Positions 1 to 8,754 are shown, numbered from the stretch's first letter. The stretch: DNA of 15,773 nucleotides from Litorisediminicola beolgyonensis (GCF_042679605.1 NZ_JBHTMU010000058.1:1-15773); one strand, 5' to 3'. Program-made: numbers and translations. The notes: generated by a model not told the origin, from the sequence alone.

Positions 1-77
1 ACGCCCCCGGTGACGCGCTGACGCGCTGGCCCGGTCGGACCACGCCCCCGGTGACGCGCTGACGCGCTGGCCCGGTC
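1..77. repeat. 41-bp-period tandem repeat upstream of recA (two copies, left edge cut)
   Basis: Bases 1-36 recur without a mismatch at 42-77, separated by five bases, so the period is 41 bp. Each copy contains an 8-bp direct repeat (gacgcgct twice, at 12-27 and 53-68). A small palindrome, ggtc-g-gacc, sits at 33-41 across the unit junction. A period of 41 is not a multiple of three, which argues against a conserved protein repeat. The array may continue to the left of the window, so the copy number is unknown. I see no open reading frame worth calling in 1-177. Function is unknown; it could be a non-coding minisatellite or the edge of a larger intergenic repeat. Confidence 0.85.
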
Positions 78-161
78 ACGTTTTCGCGCTGCGCGTCGAA
101 TTTTGCGCCGCTAACCGATTCTTCACCCTTTTCAGAAAATGCTGATGCGGTGGGATTTTAC

Positions 162-190
162 TTGATTTGTTCTTCTTTTGATCTCATACA
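162..190 (+). promoter_or_regulatory. Candidate recA promoter
   Basis: A possible -35 box TTGATT (162-167) is followed after 17 bases by a weak -10 box CATACA (185-190). The stretch 150-190 is clearly more AT-rich than its surroundings, as expected for a promoter in a high-GC genome. The SOS box at 196-210 would then cover the transcription start, a good position for LexA repression. The -10 match is poor (three of six bases), so the exact boxes are uncertain. Confidence 0.4.
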
Positions 191-195
191 GGCGA

Positions 196-210
196 GAACA
201 AGAGGTGAAC
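196..210 (+). promoter_or_regulatory. SOS box (LexA operator) of recA
   Basis: The sequence GAAC-aagaggt-GAAC is a perfect direct repeat with a 7-base spacer. This is the complement of the GTTC-N7-GTTC motif known as the LexA operator in alphaproteobacteria, and differs from the palindromic CTGT-N8-ACAG of Escherichia coli. It lies 58 bases before the chosen recA start. The same motif in the same orientation occurs in front of lexA at 8769-8783. The recA leader therefore very likely binds the LexA encoded in this window and is derepressed after DNA damage. Confidence 0.88.
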
Positions 211-267
211 GAAGCAGCTATGGACGCCCGCAAGCGGGTGTGTCACAAGGATCGAAAGGCACAAGAT

Positions 268-1332
<1,065 letters not shown>

Positions 1333-1364
1333 CCGCCCTTTGCCATCGAGCGCCACACGATCCG

Positions 1365-1393
1365 ACGCCCCGGCCTCCGTGCCGGGGCGTTTT
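1365..1393 (+). terminator. Rho-independent terminator of recA
   Basis: A perfect 10-bp stem (acgccccggc at 1365-1374 with gccggggcgt at 1381-1390) encloses a 6-base loop and is followed by a short T run (1390-1393). It begins 32 bases after the recA stop codon and separates recA from the downstream permease gene. The T run is short, but the stem is very GC-rich. Confidence 0.85.
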
Positions 1394-1461
1394 GCGTCGG
1401 GCGCCCTTGACGCGCGCGGGCCTGCACGGGATCACTCCGGCGTTCACGAGGTCCGCGTCCC

Positions 1462-2316
1462 ATGTCGCCCGAAGGTTTCCTGCTCGTTCTTGCCGCCGCG
1501 CTCTGCCACGCGACCTGGAACCTGCTGGTCAAGCGGCTGAACGCCGGGGCGGAGCTTCTGTGGCTCTTCTCGCTGGTCACGGTGATCCTCTACGCGCCCT
1601 TCGCCCTCTGGGCGGTGCTGCGCTGGGAGGACCCCTCGCCGCTCGCCGCGCTCGCCATCGCGCTCTCCACCGCGCTGCACCTGGGCTATTTCCTCGTCCT
1701 CCAGGCCGGATACCGCGCCGGTGACCTGAGCATGGTCTATCCCACCGCGCGCGCCACCGGCCCGATCCTGTCGGGCGTGCTGGCGGTGCTTCTGCTGGGC
1801 GAAGAGGTCAACGGCACGCTGATCCTCGGCGCCGGGGTGATCGTCTTCGGGGTTTTCATGCTCACCGGCGGGTTCCGGCGCCGGAGCCGCGCCGCGGCGC
1901 TGAGCCTCGCCTTCGGGCTCGCCACCGGCGCCTTCATCGGCAGCTACACCATCGCCGACGCCTACGCGGTCACCGCGCTCGCCATCCCGCCGCTTCTGGT
2001 GGACTACGCCTCGTCGCTCGGCCGCGTCGTGCTTCTGGCGCCCCTGGCCAACCGCAGGCGCGACCGGGTCGCGGCGCTCTGGCGCGACCACCGCGCCGAG
2101 GTCACCGGCATCGCGATCTTCAGCGCGCTGGCCTATATCCTCGTGCTGGTCGCGATCACCTTCACGCCGGTGGTCTATGTCGCGCCCCTGCGCGAAACCT
2201 CGGTGCTCTTCGCCGTTCTCGCGGGCTCGCTGCTTCTCGGCGAGGGCGACCTGGCACGGCGGCTCGGCTGGGCGGCGGTGATCTTCGCGGGCGTGGTCCT
2301 TCTCGCCACGAGCTGA
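1462..2316 (+). CDS. DMT superfamily permease, EamA family
   Basis: This is a 284-residue polytopic inner-membrane protein of the drug/metabolite transporter superfamily, with roughly ten hydrophobic segments in two related halves. Each half carries the EamA-type signature: a proline-bearing helix start followed by a helix ending in LLLGEE or LLLGE (DLSMVYPTARATGP near 88-101 with LLLGEE 111-115; VYVAPLRE near 238-245 with LLLGE 257-261). The internal duplication and length are typical. Substrates in this family are diverse (amino acids, metabolites, drugs) and cannot be read from the sequence. The ATG at 1462 has GAGG at 1448-1451 as a plausible ribosome binding site. The gene follows the recA terminator, so it probably has its own promoter. 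It occupies the slot between recA and alaS where recX sits in many gammaproteobacteria; it is not a RecX homologue. Confidence 0.9.
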   Translation: MSPEGFLLVLAAALCHATWNLLVKRLNAGAELLWLFSLVTVILYAPFALWAVLRWEDPSPLAALAIALSTALHLGYFLVLQAGYRAGDLSMVYPTARATGPILSGVLAVLLLGEEVNGTLILGAGVIVFGVFMLTGGFRRRSRAAALSLAFGLATGAFIGSYTIADAYAVTALAIPPLLVDYASSLGRVVLLAPLANRRRDRVAALWRDHRAEVTGIAIFSALAYILVLVAITFTPVVYVAPLRETSVLFAVLAGSLLLGEGDLARRLGWAAVIFAGVVLLATS

Positions 2317-2404
2317 CCCGTGCCCGCGCGCAATGGACAGCCCCGCCCCCCGGCGCTACACCAACGCGAACACGAGAAAAATAACGCCGGACCGCGACCC
2401 AGAC

Positions 2405-5065
2405 ATGCCCAGCCTGAACGATATCCGCTCGACCTTCCTCAAGTATTTCGAGAGCCAGGGCCACCGCGTGGTGCCCTCCTCTCCGCTGGTCCCGCGCAAC
2501 GACCCGACGCTGATGTTCGCGAACTCCGGCATGGTGCAGTTCAAGAACCTCTTCACCGGGGTCGAGACCCGCGACTACACCCGCGCCACCACCGCGCAGA
2601 AATGCGTCCGCGCCGGCGGCAAGCACAACGATCTCGACAATGTAGGCTACACCGCGCGGCACCATACCTTCTTCGAAATGCTGGGTAATTTCAGCTTCGG
2701 CGACTATTTCAAGACCGAAGCGATCCCCTTCGCCTACGAGCTCATCACCCGCGATTTCGGCATCTCGAAGGACCGGCTCTACGCCACCGTCTACCACACC
2801 GATGACGAGGCCTTCGAGATCTGGAAAAAGGTCGGCATTCCCGACAGCCGCATCATCCGCATCGCGACCTCGGACAATTTCTGGCAGATGGGCCCGACCG
2901 GTCCCTGCGGCCCCTGCACCGAGATCTTCTACGATCACGGCGAGCATATCTGGGGCGGCCCTCCGGGAAGCCCCGAGGAGGACGGCGACCGGTTCATCGA
3001 GATCTGGAACATCGTCTTCATGCAGAACGAGCAGTTCGAGGACGGCTCGATGCGCGAACTCGACATCCAGTCGATCGACACCGGCATGGGGCTCGAGCGG
3101 ATCGGCGCGCTCCTGCAGGGCAAGCACGACAATTACGACACCGACCTGATGCGCGCGCTGATCGAGGCCTCGGCCCATGCGACCAGCACCGATCCCGACG
3201 GGCCCGGCAAGATGCACCACCGGGTGATCGCCGACCACCTGCGCTCGACCTCCTTCCTGATCGCCGACGGGGTCATGCCGTCGAATGACGGGCGCGGCTA
3301 TGTGCTCCGCCGGATCATGCGCCGCGCGATGCGTCACGCGCATATGCTGGGCGCCAAGGACCCGGTGATGTGGCGGCTCGTCCCGGCGCTTGTCGCCAAG
3401 ATGGGCGGCGCCTATCCCGAGCTCGGCCGCGCCCAGCCGCTGATCGAGGAGACGCTGAAGAACGAGGAAACCCGGTTCAAGCAGACGCTCGACCGTGGCC
3501 TGAAGCTTCTGGATGAGGAGCTCGGCCACCTTCCCGAGGGTGCAGCCCTCCCCGGCGAGACCGCCTTCAAGCTCTACGACACCTACGGCTTCCCGCTCGA
3601 CCTGACGCAGGACGCGCTGCGCGAGCGCAAGCGCGAGGTCGACACCGATGGTTTTGACGCCGCGATGGCCGAGCAGAAGGCCAAGGCCCGTGCCGCCTGG
3701 TCGGGCTCGGGCGAGGCCGCCGACGCCACGATCTGGTACGACATCGCCGAGACCAAGGGCACGACCGATTTCCTCGGCTACGACACCGAGACCGCCGAGG
3801 GCCAGATCCTTGCGCTGGTGGCGGACGGGGCCGAGGTCGCGAGCGCCGAGACCGGCGCGCAGGTGACGCTCGTCTTGAACCAGTCGCCCTTCTACGCCGA
3901 ATCCGGTGGTCAGGTCGGCGATACCGGCACCATCTCGACCGAGAACGGCAGCGCTCGCGTCACCGACACCCGCAAGGTCGCGGGCGTCTTCCTGCACATT
4001 GCAGAGGTGACGGAGGGCAAGATCAGCCGGGGCGAGGCCGCGCGGCTCGAGGTCGATCACGCCCGCCGCTCGGCGATCCGCGCCAACCACTCGGCCACGC
4101 ACCTTCTGAACGAGGCGCTCCGCCGCGCGCTTGGCGATCACGTCGCGCAGCGCGGCTCGCTGAACGCGCCCGACCGCCTGCGGTTCGACTTCAGCCATGC
4201 CAAGGGGCTCTCGGCGACCGAGATCGACCAGGTCGAGCGCGAGGTGAACGATTACATCCGCCAGAACGCCCCCGTCGAGACCCGGATCATGACGCCCGAC
4301 GACGCGCGGGGCCTCGGCGCGCAGGCGCTCTTCGGCGAGAAATACGGCGACGAGGTCCGCGTGGTGTCGATGGGCATCGACGAGACCTCGGGCAAGGGCG
4401 GCAACGGCGCGACCTACTCGATCGAGCTGTGCGGCGGCACCCATGTGGGCCGCACTGGCGAGATCGGCCTGTTCGTCTGCCTGGGCGACAGCGCGTCCTC
4501 GGCCGGCGTCCGCCGGATCGAGGCGCTGACCGGCGAGGCCGCGCTCGACCATCTGCGCGAGCGTGACCGTCTGGTCTCGGGCCTGGCCTCGACGCTCAAG
4601 ACCGCGCCGGGCGAGCTGTCCGACCGGGTTCACGCGCTGATGGACGAGCGCCGCGCGCTTGCCAACGAGGTCGCGCAGCTTCGCCGCGAACTCGCGATGG
4701 CCGGAGGCGGTGCGGCCACGGGCGGCGCCGAGCCCCGCGACGTGAACGGCGTGCCGTTCCTCGCGCAGGTGCTCTCGGGCGTCTCGGGCAAGGACCTGCG
4801 CCCGCTGATCGACGAGCTCAAGAAGCGTCTCGGGAGCGGCGCGATCCTCCTGATCGCCGATGCCGACGGCAAGGCCGCCGTGGCCGCCGGGGTCACCGAC
4901 GACCTTGCGGGCACGCTCTCGGCGGTCGATCTGGTCAAGGCGGCGGTGGCCGAGCTTGGCGGCAAGGGCGGCGGCGGTCGCCCGGACATGGCTCAGGGCG
5001 GCGCGGCCTCGGCAGAGAATGCCGACGCCGCGATCAAGGCGGCGGAAGCCGTGATCGGAGGATGA
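2405..5065 (+). CDS. alaS: Alanine--tRNA ligase (AlaRS)
   Basis: AlaS charges tRNA-Ala with alanine and hydrolyses mischarged Ser- or Gly-tRNA-Ala. The product of 886 residues is of normal length. In order it has the class II catalytic domain (N-terminal block with PSSPLVPRNDPTLMF and RAGGKHNDLDNVG), the tRNA recognition domain, the editing domain with zinc-binding HxxxH (H562, H566) and CxxxH (C676, H680, in CGGTH), and a C-Ala domain ending near GGGGRPDMAQGG. The ATG at 2405 starts the conserved N-terminus (MPSLNDIRSTFLKYFESQGH). The longer reading frame from 2333 adds a non-conserved, proline-rich leader. No strong Shine-Dalgarno sequence precedes 2405, which is somewhat unusual. The stop lies one base before a DUF1330 gene, suggesting cotranscription. 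Confidence 0.97.
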   Translation: MPSLNDIRSTFLKYFESQGHRVVPSSPLVPRNDPTLMFANSGMVQFKNLFTGVETRDYTRATTAQKCVRAGGKHNDLDNVGYTARHHTFFEMLGNFSFGDYFKTEAIPFAYELITRDFGISKDRLYATVYHTDDEAFEIWKKVGIPDSRIIRIATSDNFWQMGPTGPCGPCTEIFYDHGEHIWGGPPGSPEEDGDRFIEIWNIVFMQNEQFEDGSMRELDIQSIDTGMGLERIGALLQGKHDNYDTDLMRALIEASAHATSTDPDGPGKMHHRVIADHLRSTSFLIADGVMPSNDGRGYVLRRIMRRAMRHAHMLGAKDPVMWRLVPALVAKMGGAYPELGRAQPLIEETLKNEETRFKQTLDRGLKLLDEELGHLPEGAALPGETAFKLYDTYGFPLDLTQDALRERKREVDTDGFDAAMAEQKAKARAAWSGSGEAADATIWYDIAETKGTTDFLGYDTETAEGQILALVADGAEVASAETGAQVTLVLNQSPFYAESGGQVGDTGTISTENGSARVTDTRKVAGVFLHIAEVTEGKISRGEAARLEVDHARRSAIRANHSATHLLNEALRRALGDHVAQRGSLNAPDRLRFDFSHAKGLSATEIDQVEREVNDYIRQNAPVETRIMTPDDARGLGAQALFGEKYGDEVRVVSMGIDETSGKGGNGATYSIELCGGTHVGRTGEIGLFVCLGDSASSAGVRRIEALTGEAALDHLRERDRLVSGLASTLKTAPGELSDRVHALMDERRALANEVAQLRRELAMAGGGAATGGAEPRDVNGVPFLAQVLSGVSGKDLRPLIDELKKRLGSGAILLIADADGKAAVAAGVTDDLAGTLSAVDLVKAAVAELGGKGGGGRPDMAQGGAASAENADAAIKAAEAVIGG

Positions 5066-5066
5066 A

Positions 5067-5351
5067 ATGGCCTGTTACGTGATCGCCAGCGTCGAGGTGA
5101 CCGACCCCGAGGACTACGTGAACTACGCCAGCCACACCGAGGCGAGCGTCGCCCCGTTCGGCGGCGAGTTCCTGGTCAAGGGCGGCGCGCAGAGCGTGGT
5201 CGAGGGCTCCGCCCCCGACCGCCACGCGGTGATCCGCTTCCCCGACCGCGCCTCGGCCGAGGCGTGGTACGGCTCGGACGACTACCAGCGCCTTCTCCAT
5301 ATCGCGCTCAGCGCCTCGCGCCGCACGCTTGTCTTCGTCGACGGCGTCTGA
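5067..5351 (+). CDS. DUF1330-family small protein (copy 1)
   Basis: This 94-residue cytoplasmic protein belongs by pattern to the DUF1330 family, which has a dimeric alpha/beta-barrel (ferredoxin-like) fold. The visible signature is a beta strand with VTDPEDYVNY, then GGEFLVKGG, a VEG turn, RHAVIRFPD and a Y-S-D-Y-Q segment (YGSDDYQ). No biochemical role can be assigned; the family is largely uncharacterised. The ATG lies one base after the alaS stop. Its ribosome binding site (CGGAGGA, 5055-5061) is inside the end of alaS, so translation is likely coupled to alaS. A homologous gene follows immediately, indicating a tandem duplication. Confidence 0.9.
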   Translation: MACYVIASVEVTDPEDYVNYASHTEASVAPFGGEFLVKGGAQSVVEGSAPDRHAVIRFPDRASAEAWYGSDDYQRLLHIALSASRRTLVFVDGV

Positions 5352-5382
5352 CCCCTTTTCCCTTTCCGACAGGAGTGCCCCC

Positions 5383-5688
5383 ATGCCCGCCCTTTGGATC
5401 GCCCATGTCCATGTCACCGATGCCGATGCCTACGGCGCCTATGCCAAGCTCGCAGGCCCGGCCATCGCCGCCCATGGCGGCGCGTTCATCGCGCGCGGCG
5501 GCGCTTTCGTGACGCTCGAAGGCAATACCGCCTCGGACGGCACCGAGAAGAGCCGCCACGTCGTCGCCCGCTTCCCCTCGGTCGAAGCCGCGGAGACCTG
5601 CTACCACTCGGACGCCTACCAGGAAGCGCTGAGCCATGCCCGGAACGCCTCGGAGCGCGACCTGATCATCGTCGAGATCAACGAGTAA
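5383..5688 (+). CDS. DUF1330-family small protein (copy 2)
   Basis: This 101-residue protein is homologous to its upstream neighbour. It shares VTDADAY, HGGAFIARGG, the EG turn, RHVVARFPS and the YHSDAYQ segment. It carries a short insertion after the EG turn (NTASDGTEK) that the first copy lacks. I chose the ATG at 5383 because AGGAG at 5371-5375 is ideally spaced and the family alignment starts there; the in-frame start at 5329 would overlap copy 1. The gap to copy 1 is 31 bases, so alaS and both copies probably form one transcript. It ends 8 bases from the end of the convergent HExxH gene. Function is unknown. Confidence 0.92.
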   Translation: MPALWIAHVHVTDADAYGAYAKLAGPAIAAHGGAFIARGGAFVTLEGNTASDGTEKSRHVVARFPSVEAAETCYHSDAYQEALSHARNASERDLIIVEINE

Positions 5689-5696
5689 CACCGCGC

Positions 5697-6377
5697 CTAT
5701 GGCCCGGCGTGATCGAACACGGTGACGCCGGAAAATATCCCTTGCAGGTAGCCACACGGGTCCTCGCGCTGGCTGTAATGCTGCCAGGCCCTCATCGCGA
5801 AGCGGTCTGGCGCCATGAAGAGCACCATCGCGTTGATCGCATCGCGCGGCACTTGCGCCTCCGCCCCGCCACCGGCCTCGAAGGGTGCCCGATGCTCAGG
5901 CGACAGCGCGCCGATCTGCAGCGCGTAGGCCAGGTATTCTGCGGTCGCCGGGCAATCGTCATAGGGACAGTCGGTGCCGTCATAGGCCGCATGCACGACC
6001 TCGTGCAGGACGACGCTCCGGAAATACTCCGCAAGAGGTATCTCGGCGAAGAGATTGGTCTTGGAGCGTTTTTCGGCGAGCTGCTCGGGCGTCAGGACCT
6101 CGATCAGCGCCTCGCCGCAGTGGAAGAGCCCGACGCAATCGGCGCGCAGCTCGGACACGGTTTCGATCCGCAGACCGGGATCGGGTCGCGGCAGGTCGCA
6201 GGCGCCGAGGATCGCGAAGGCCGCCTCGACATGATCGCAGATCTGCACACCAAGCGCCTCGGTCTCGGCCGCGACGGTGACGCCCAGATCGCCGCAGGCC
6301 AGCTCGTCGGCCGCAGCGCCCGCCCCCGCGCCGATCAGCGCCAGGACCGCCGCGATATGGCTCCTGCTCCCGGTCAT
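5697..6377 (-). CDS. Predicted secreted cysteine-rich protein with HExxH zincin-like motif
   Basis: I do not recognise a characterised homologue; it may fall in one of the DUF families restricted to Rhodobacterales. The 226-residue product begins with a signal peptide (short basic start MTGSRSH, hydrophobic VLALIGAGAGAAA, probable cleavage near residue 23), so it is likely periplasmic. The mature part contains eight cysteines (28, 47, 60, 81, 87, 137, 142, 208), which suggests disulfides. HEVVHA at 125-130 is a canonical HExxH metal-binding helix. E147 lies 18 residues after the second histidine, a spacing compatible with the third zinc ligand of gluzincins. Peptidase activity is an inference. 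The ATG at 6377 is preceded directly by GGAGG with no spacer, an oddly tight ribosome binding site. The gene lies 55 bases downstream of the cupin gene on the same strand. Confidence 0.8.
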   Translation of the reverse strand: MTGSRSHIAAVLALIGAGAGAAADELACGDLGVTVAAETEALGVQICDHVEAAFAILGACDLPRPDPGLRIETVSELRADCVGLFHCGEALIEVLTPEQLAEKRSKTNLFAEIPLAEYFRSVVLHEVVHAAYDGTDCPYDDCPATAEYLAYALQIGALSPEHRAPFEAGGGAEAQVPRDAINAMVLFMAPDRFAMRAWQHYSQREDPCGYLQGIFSGVTVFDHAGP

Positions 6378-6432
6378 CCTCCAAGCCTAGCCCAAACCGC
6401 GCGCCAGGGGCAGCACTTCCGGCCGGGAGTGT

Positions 6433-6774
6433 TCAGTCGCCGGTCTCGACCTCGGTCTGGATCCACTCGGCGCTCAGGTGGATGTCCGTCGCCCGGAACG
6501 GAGTCTCGATGACCTCGAACCGGTGCGGCACCTCGGCAGGCCCGAAGACCACGTCGCCCGGACCGGCCTCGATCACCGCGTCGCCCACCGTGTAGCGCGC
6601 CCGGCCCTCCTGGATCGAGAAGACCTCGTCATAGGGATGCCAATGCAGGCCCGGGCCTCCGCCGATCTCGTCGATCGAGACCAGGAGAAGCGTGACCTCG
6701 GTCCCGAGGTCACGCCCGATCACCCGGTTGGGCCTGTCGCGCTCGGCGGCACGGCTGACCCGGGCGCCGCTCAT
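6433..6774 (-). CDS. Cupin domain protein
   Basis: This is a 113-residue single-domain cupin. Cupin motif 1 is visible as GLHWHPYDE followed by VFSIQEG, giving metal ligands H44, H46 and E50. Motif 2 appears as GDVVFGPAEVPHRF, with H84 as the fourth ligand. Such small cupins bind a divalent metal and may be sugar isomerases, dioxygenases or sensor proteins; the sequence does not decide which. The ATG (6772-6774) overlaps the typA stop codon (6771-6773) in the arrangement ATGA, so translation is very probably coupled to typA and no independent ribosome binding site is needed. The functional link with typA is not evident. Confidence 0.88.
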   Translation of the reverse strand: MSGARVSRAAERDRPNRVIGRDLGTEVTLLLVSIDEIGGGPGLHWHPYDEVFSIQEGRARYTVGDAVIEAGPGDVVFGPAEVPHRFEVIETPFRATDIHLSAEWIQTEVETGD

Positions 6775-8588
6775 GCGGTCTTCGACATCCGCTTGCGCTC
6801 GTGCGGATCGAGATAGCGCTTGCGCAGGCGGATCGCGTTCGGCGTCACCTCGACCAGCTCATCATCGTTGATATAGGCGATGGCCTCTTCGAGGCTGAGC
6901 GTGATCGGCGGCGTCAGGCGCACCGCGTCGTCGGTGCCGGACGCCCGGACGTTGGTGAGCTTCTTGCCCTTGAGCGGGTTCACCTCGAGATCGTTGTCGC
7001 GGCTGTGCTCGCCGATGATCATACCGGTATAGACCGGCGCCTGCGCGCCGATGAACATCCGGCCGCGCTCTTCGAGGTTCCAGAGCGCATAGGCCACCGA
7101 GACGCCGTTCTCCATGGAGATCAGGACACCTGCGCGCCGGCCCGGGATCGCGCCCTTGTGCGGCGTCCAGCCGTGGAACACGCGGTTCAGAACGCCAGTG
7201 CCGCGCGTGTCGGTCAGGAACTCGCCGTGATATCCGATAAGCCCGCGCGAGGGCACATGCGCGATGATGCGGGTCTTGCCAGCGCCCGCGGGTTTCATCT
7301 CGACGAGCTCGCCCTTGCGCGCGCCTGTGAGCTTTTCGATTACCGCGCCGGAATAGTCGTCATCGACGTCGATGGTGGCTTCCTCGACCGGCTCTTCGAG
7401 ACCGTTCTCGCCGTCGCGCATGATCACCTGCGGGCGCGAGATCGACAGCTCGAACCCTTCGCGGCGCATGTTCTCGATCAGCACGCCCATCTGCAATTCG
7501 CCGCGGCCCGAGACCTCGAAGGCCTCGCCGCCCGGCGTGTCCTTGACCTTGATCGCGACGTTGCTCTCGGCCTCTTTCAGCAGGCGCTCGCGGATCACGC
7601 GGGACTGCACCTTCTTGCCGTCGCGGCCCGCGAGCGGGCTGTCGTTGATGCCGAAGGTCACGGTGATCGTCGGCGGATCGATGGGCTGCGCATCGAGCGG
7701 CTCTTCCACGGCGAGCGCGCAGATCGTATCGGCCACGGTCGCCTTGGACATGCCCGCGATGGAGACGATGTCGCCCGCCTGAGCGGCCTCGATGTCCTGC
7801 TGGCCGAGACCCCGGAAGGCCTGGATCTTGGTGACGCGGAACTGCTCGATCTTCTGGCCGTGACGCGCCAGCGCCTGCACCGTCGCGCCGACCTTGAGCG
7901 TGCCGCTCTCCACCCGGCCCGTCAGGATGCGGCCTACGAAGGGATCGGCACCGAGCGTCGTGGCCAGCATGCGGAAATCCTCGCCCTGACGCTTGATCTG
8001 GCGCGGCGCGGGAACGTGATCGACGATCAGCCGGAACAGCGCGTCGAGGTTCTTGCGCGGACCGTCGAGATCGGCATCCGCCCAGCCGGAGCGGCCCGAG
8101 GCATAGAGATGCGGGAAATCGAGCTGGTCCTCGTCGGCGCCGAGATTGGCAAAGAGATCGAAGCATTCGTCGAGCGCGCGGTCGGGCTCGGCATCGGGCT
8201 TGTCGACCTTGTTCAGCACCACGATCGGGCGGAGCCCCAAGGCCAGCGCCTTGGAGGTCACGAACTTGGTCTGCGGCATCGGGCCTTCGGCCGCGTCGAC
8301 GAGCAGAACGACCCCGTCCACCATCGACAGGATGCGCTCGACCTCGCCGCCGAAATCGGCGTGGCCGGGCGTGTCGACGATATTGATGCGGGTGCCTTTC
8401 CACTCGACGCTCGTCGCCTTCGCGAGAATGGTGATCCCGCGCTCGCGTTCGAGGTCGTTGCTGTCCATCGCCCGCTCGGCCACGGCCTGGTTCTCTCGGA
8501 ACGCGCCCGATTGCTTGAGGAGTTCGTCGACGAGCGTGGTCTTGCCGTGGTCGACATGGGCGATGATCGCGACGTTGCGCAGGTCCAT
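6771..8588 (-). CDS. typA: Translational GTPase TypA/BipA
   Basis: TypA (BipA) is a ribosome-associated GTPase of the EF-G family that assists 50S assembly and stress adaptation, notably at low temperature. The product of 605 residues is the normal length. The GTPase domain shows G1 AHVDHGKTT (10-18), the switch I threonine in RGITI (50-54), G3 DTPGH (72-76) and G4 NKVDK (126-130). EF-Tu-like domain II, an EF-G-like region and the TypA-specific C-terminal domain follow. I chose the ATG at 8588 because MDLRNVAIIAHVDHGK is the conserved N-terminus. The frame stays open upstream to 8795, but those residues are not conserved and would run across the lexA operator. AAGG at 8599-8602 is a weak ribosome binding site. 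The gene is divergent from lexA and coupled to the cupin. Confidence 0.97.
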   Translation of the reverse strand: MDLRNVAIIAHVDHGKTTLVDELLKQSGAFRENQAVAERAMDSNDLERERGITILAKATSVEWKGTRINIVDTPGHADFGGEVERILSMVDGVVLLVDAAEGPMPQTKFVTSKALALGLRPIVVLNKVDKPDAEPDRALDECFDLFANLGADEDQLDFPHLYASGRSGWADADLDGPRKNLDALFRLIVDHVPAPRQIKRQGEDFRMLATTLGADPFVGRILTGRVESGTLKVGATVQALARHGQKIEQFRVTKIQAFRGLGQQDIEAAQAGDIVSIAGMSKATVADTICALAVEEPLDAQPIDPPTITVTFGINDSPLAGRDGKKVQSRVIRERLLKEAESNVAIKVKDTPGGEAFEVSGRGELQMGVLIENMRREGFELSISRPQVIMRDGENGLEEPVEEATIDVDDDYSGAVIEKLTGARKGELVEMKPAGAGKTRIIAHVPSRGLIGYHGEFLTDTRGTGVLNRVFHGWTPHKGAIPGRRAGVLISMENGVSVAYALWNLEERGRMFIGAQAPVYTGMIIGEHSRDNDLEVNPLKGKKLTNVRASGTDDAVRLTPPITLSLEEAIAYINDDELVEVTPNAIRLRKRYLDPHERKRMSKTA

Positions 8589-8609
8589 TGGGTGGGTGCC
8601 TTGTCCGGG

Positions 8610-8615
8610 AATATA
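8610..8615 (-). promoter_or_regulatory. Candidate -10 box for typA
   Basis: Read on the minus strand this hexamer is TATATT, a good -10 match in an otherwise GC-rich stretch, 21 bases before the typA ATG. I find no convincing -35 box at 16-18 bases upstream, so the call is weak. The rest of the 227-base typA-lexA intergenic region (8589-8815) holds the lexA promoter and operator at its right end; between about 8625 and 8750 I see no further gene. Confidence 0.25.
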
Positions 8616-8754
8616 AGGTGTCGCGCGCGGGCCTAGCCGCGACCGCGCCGAAAGGCCAGCGCTTATTCTGCCCTGCGGCGCAGCGTCCTGTTGCGCGGCG
8701 GACTCAACCCGGCAGGGAAAGCGCTTTTCCATCAGGAAGATATCCACAGCCACG

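Noticed and set aside
1..77. CRISPR array
   Set aside because: The repeats are 36 bp with a 5-bp gap, so there are no unique spacers of 30-40 bp, and no cas gene is nearby. It is a simple tandem repeat.
178..267. 30-residue N-terminal extension of RecA from a TTG at 178
   Set aside because: It would place the SOS box inside the coding region and is not conserved. The ATG at 268 has a good ribosome binding site.
2162..4633. 823-codon open frame on the minus strand opposite alaS
   Set aside because: It lies antisense to a complete, strongly conserved alaS. Its product is an arginine-, alanine- and histidine-rich composition typical of reverse-frame reading of high-GC genes and shows no recognisable domain.
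6801..8636. 611-codon open frame on the plus strand opposite typA
   Set aside because: It is a mirror of the typA codons, with no domain and no ribosome binding site. typA is intact on the other strand.
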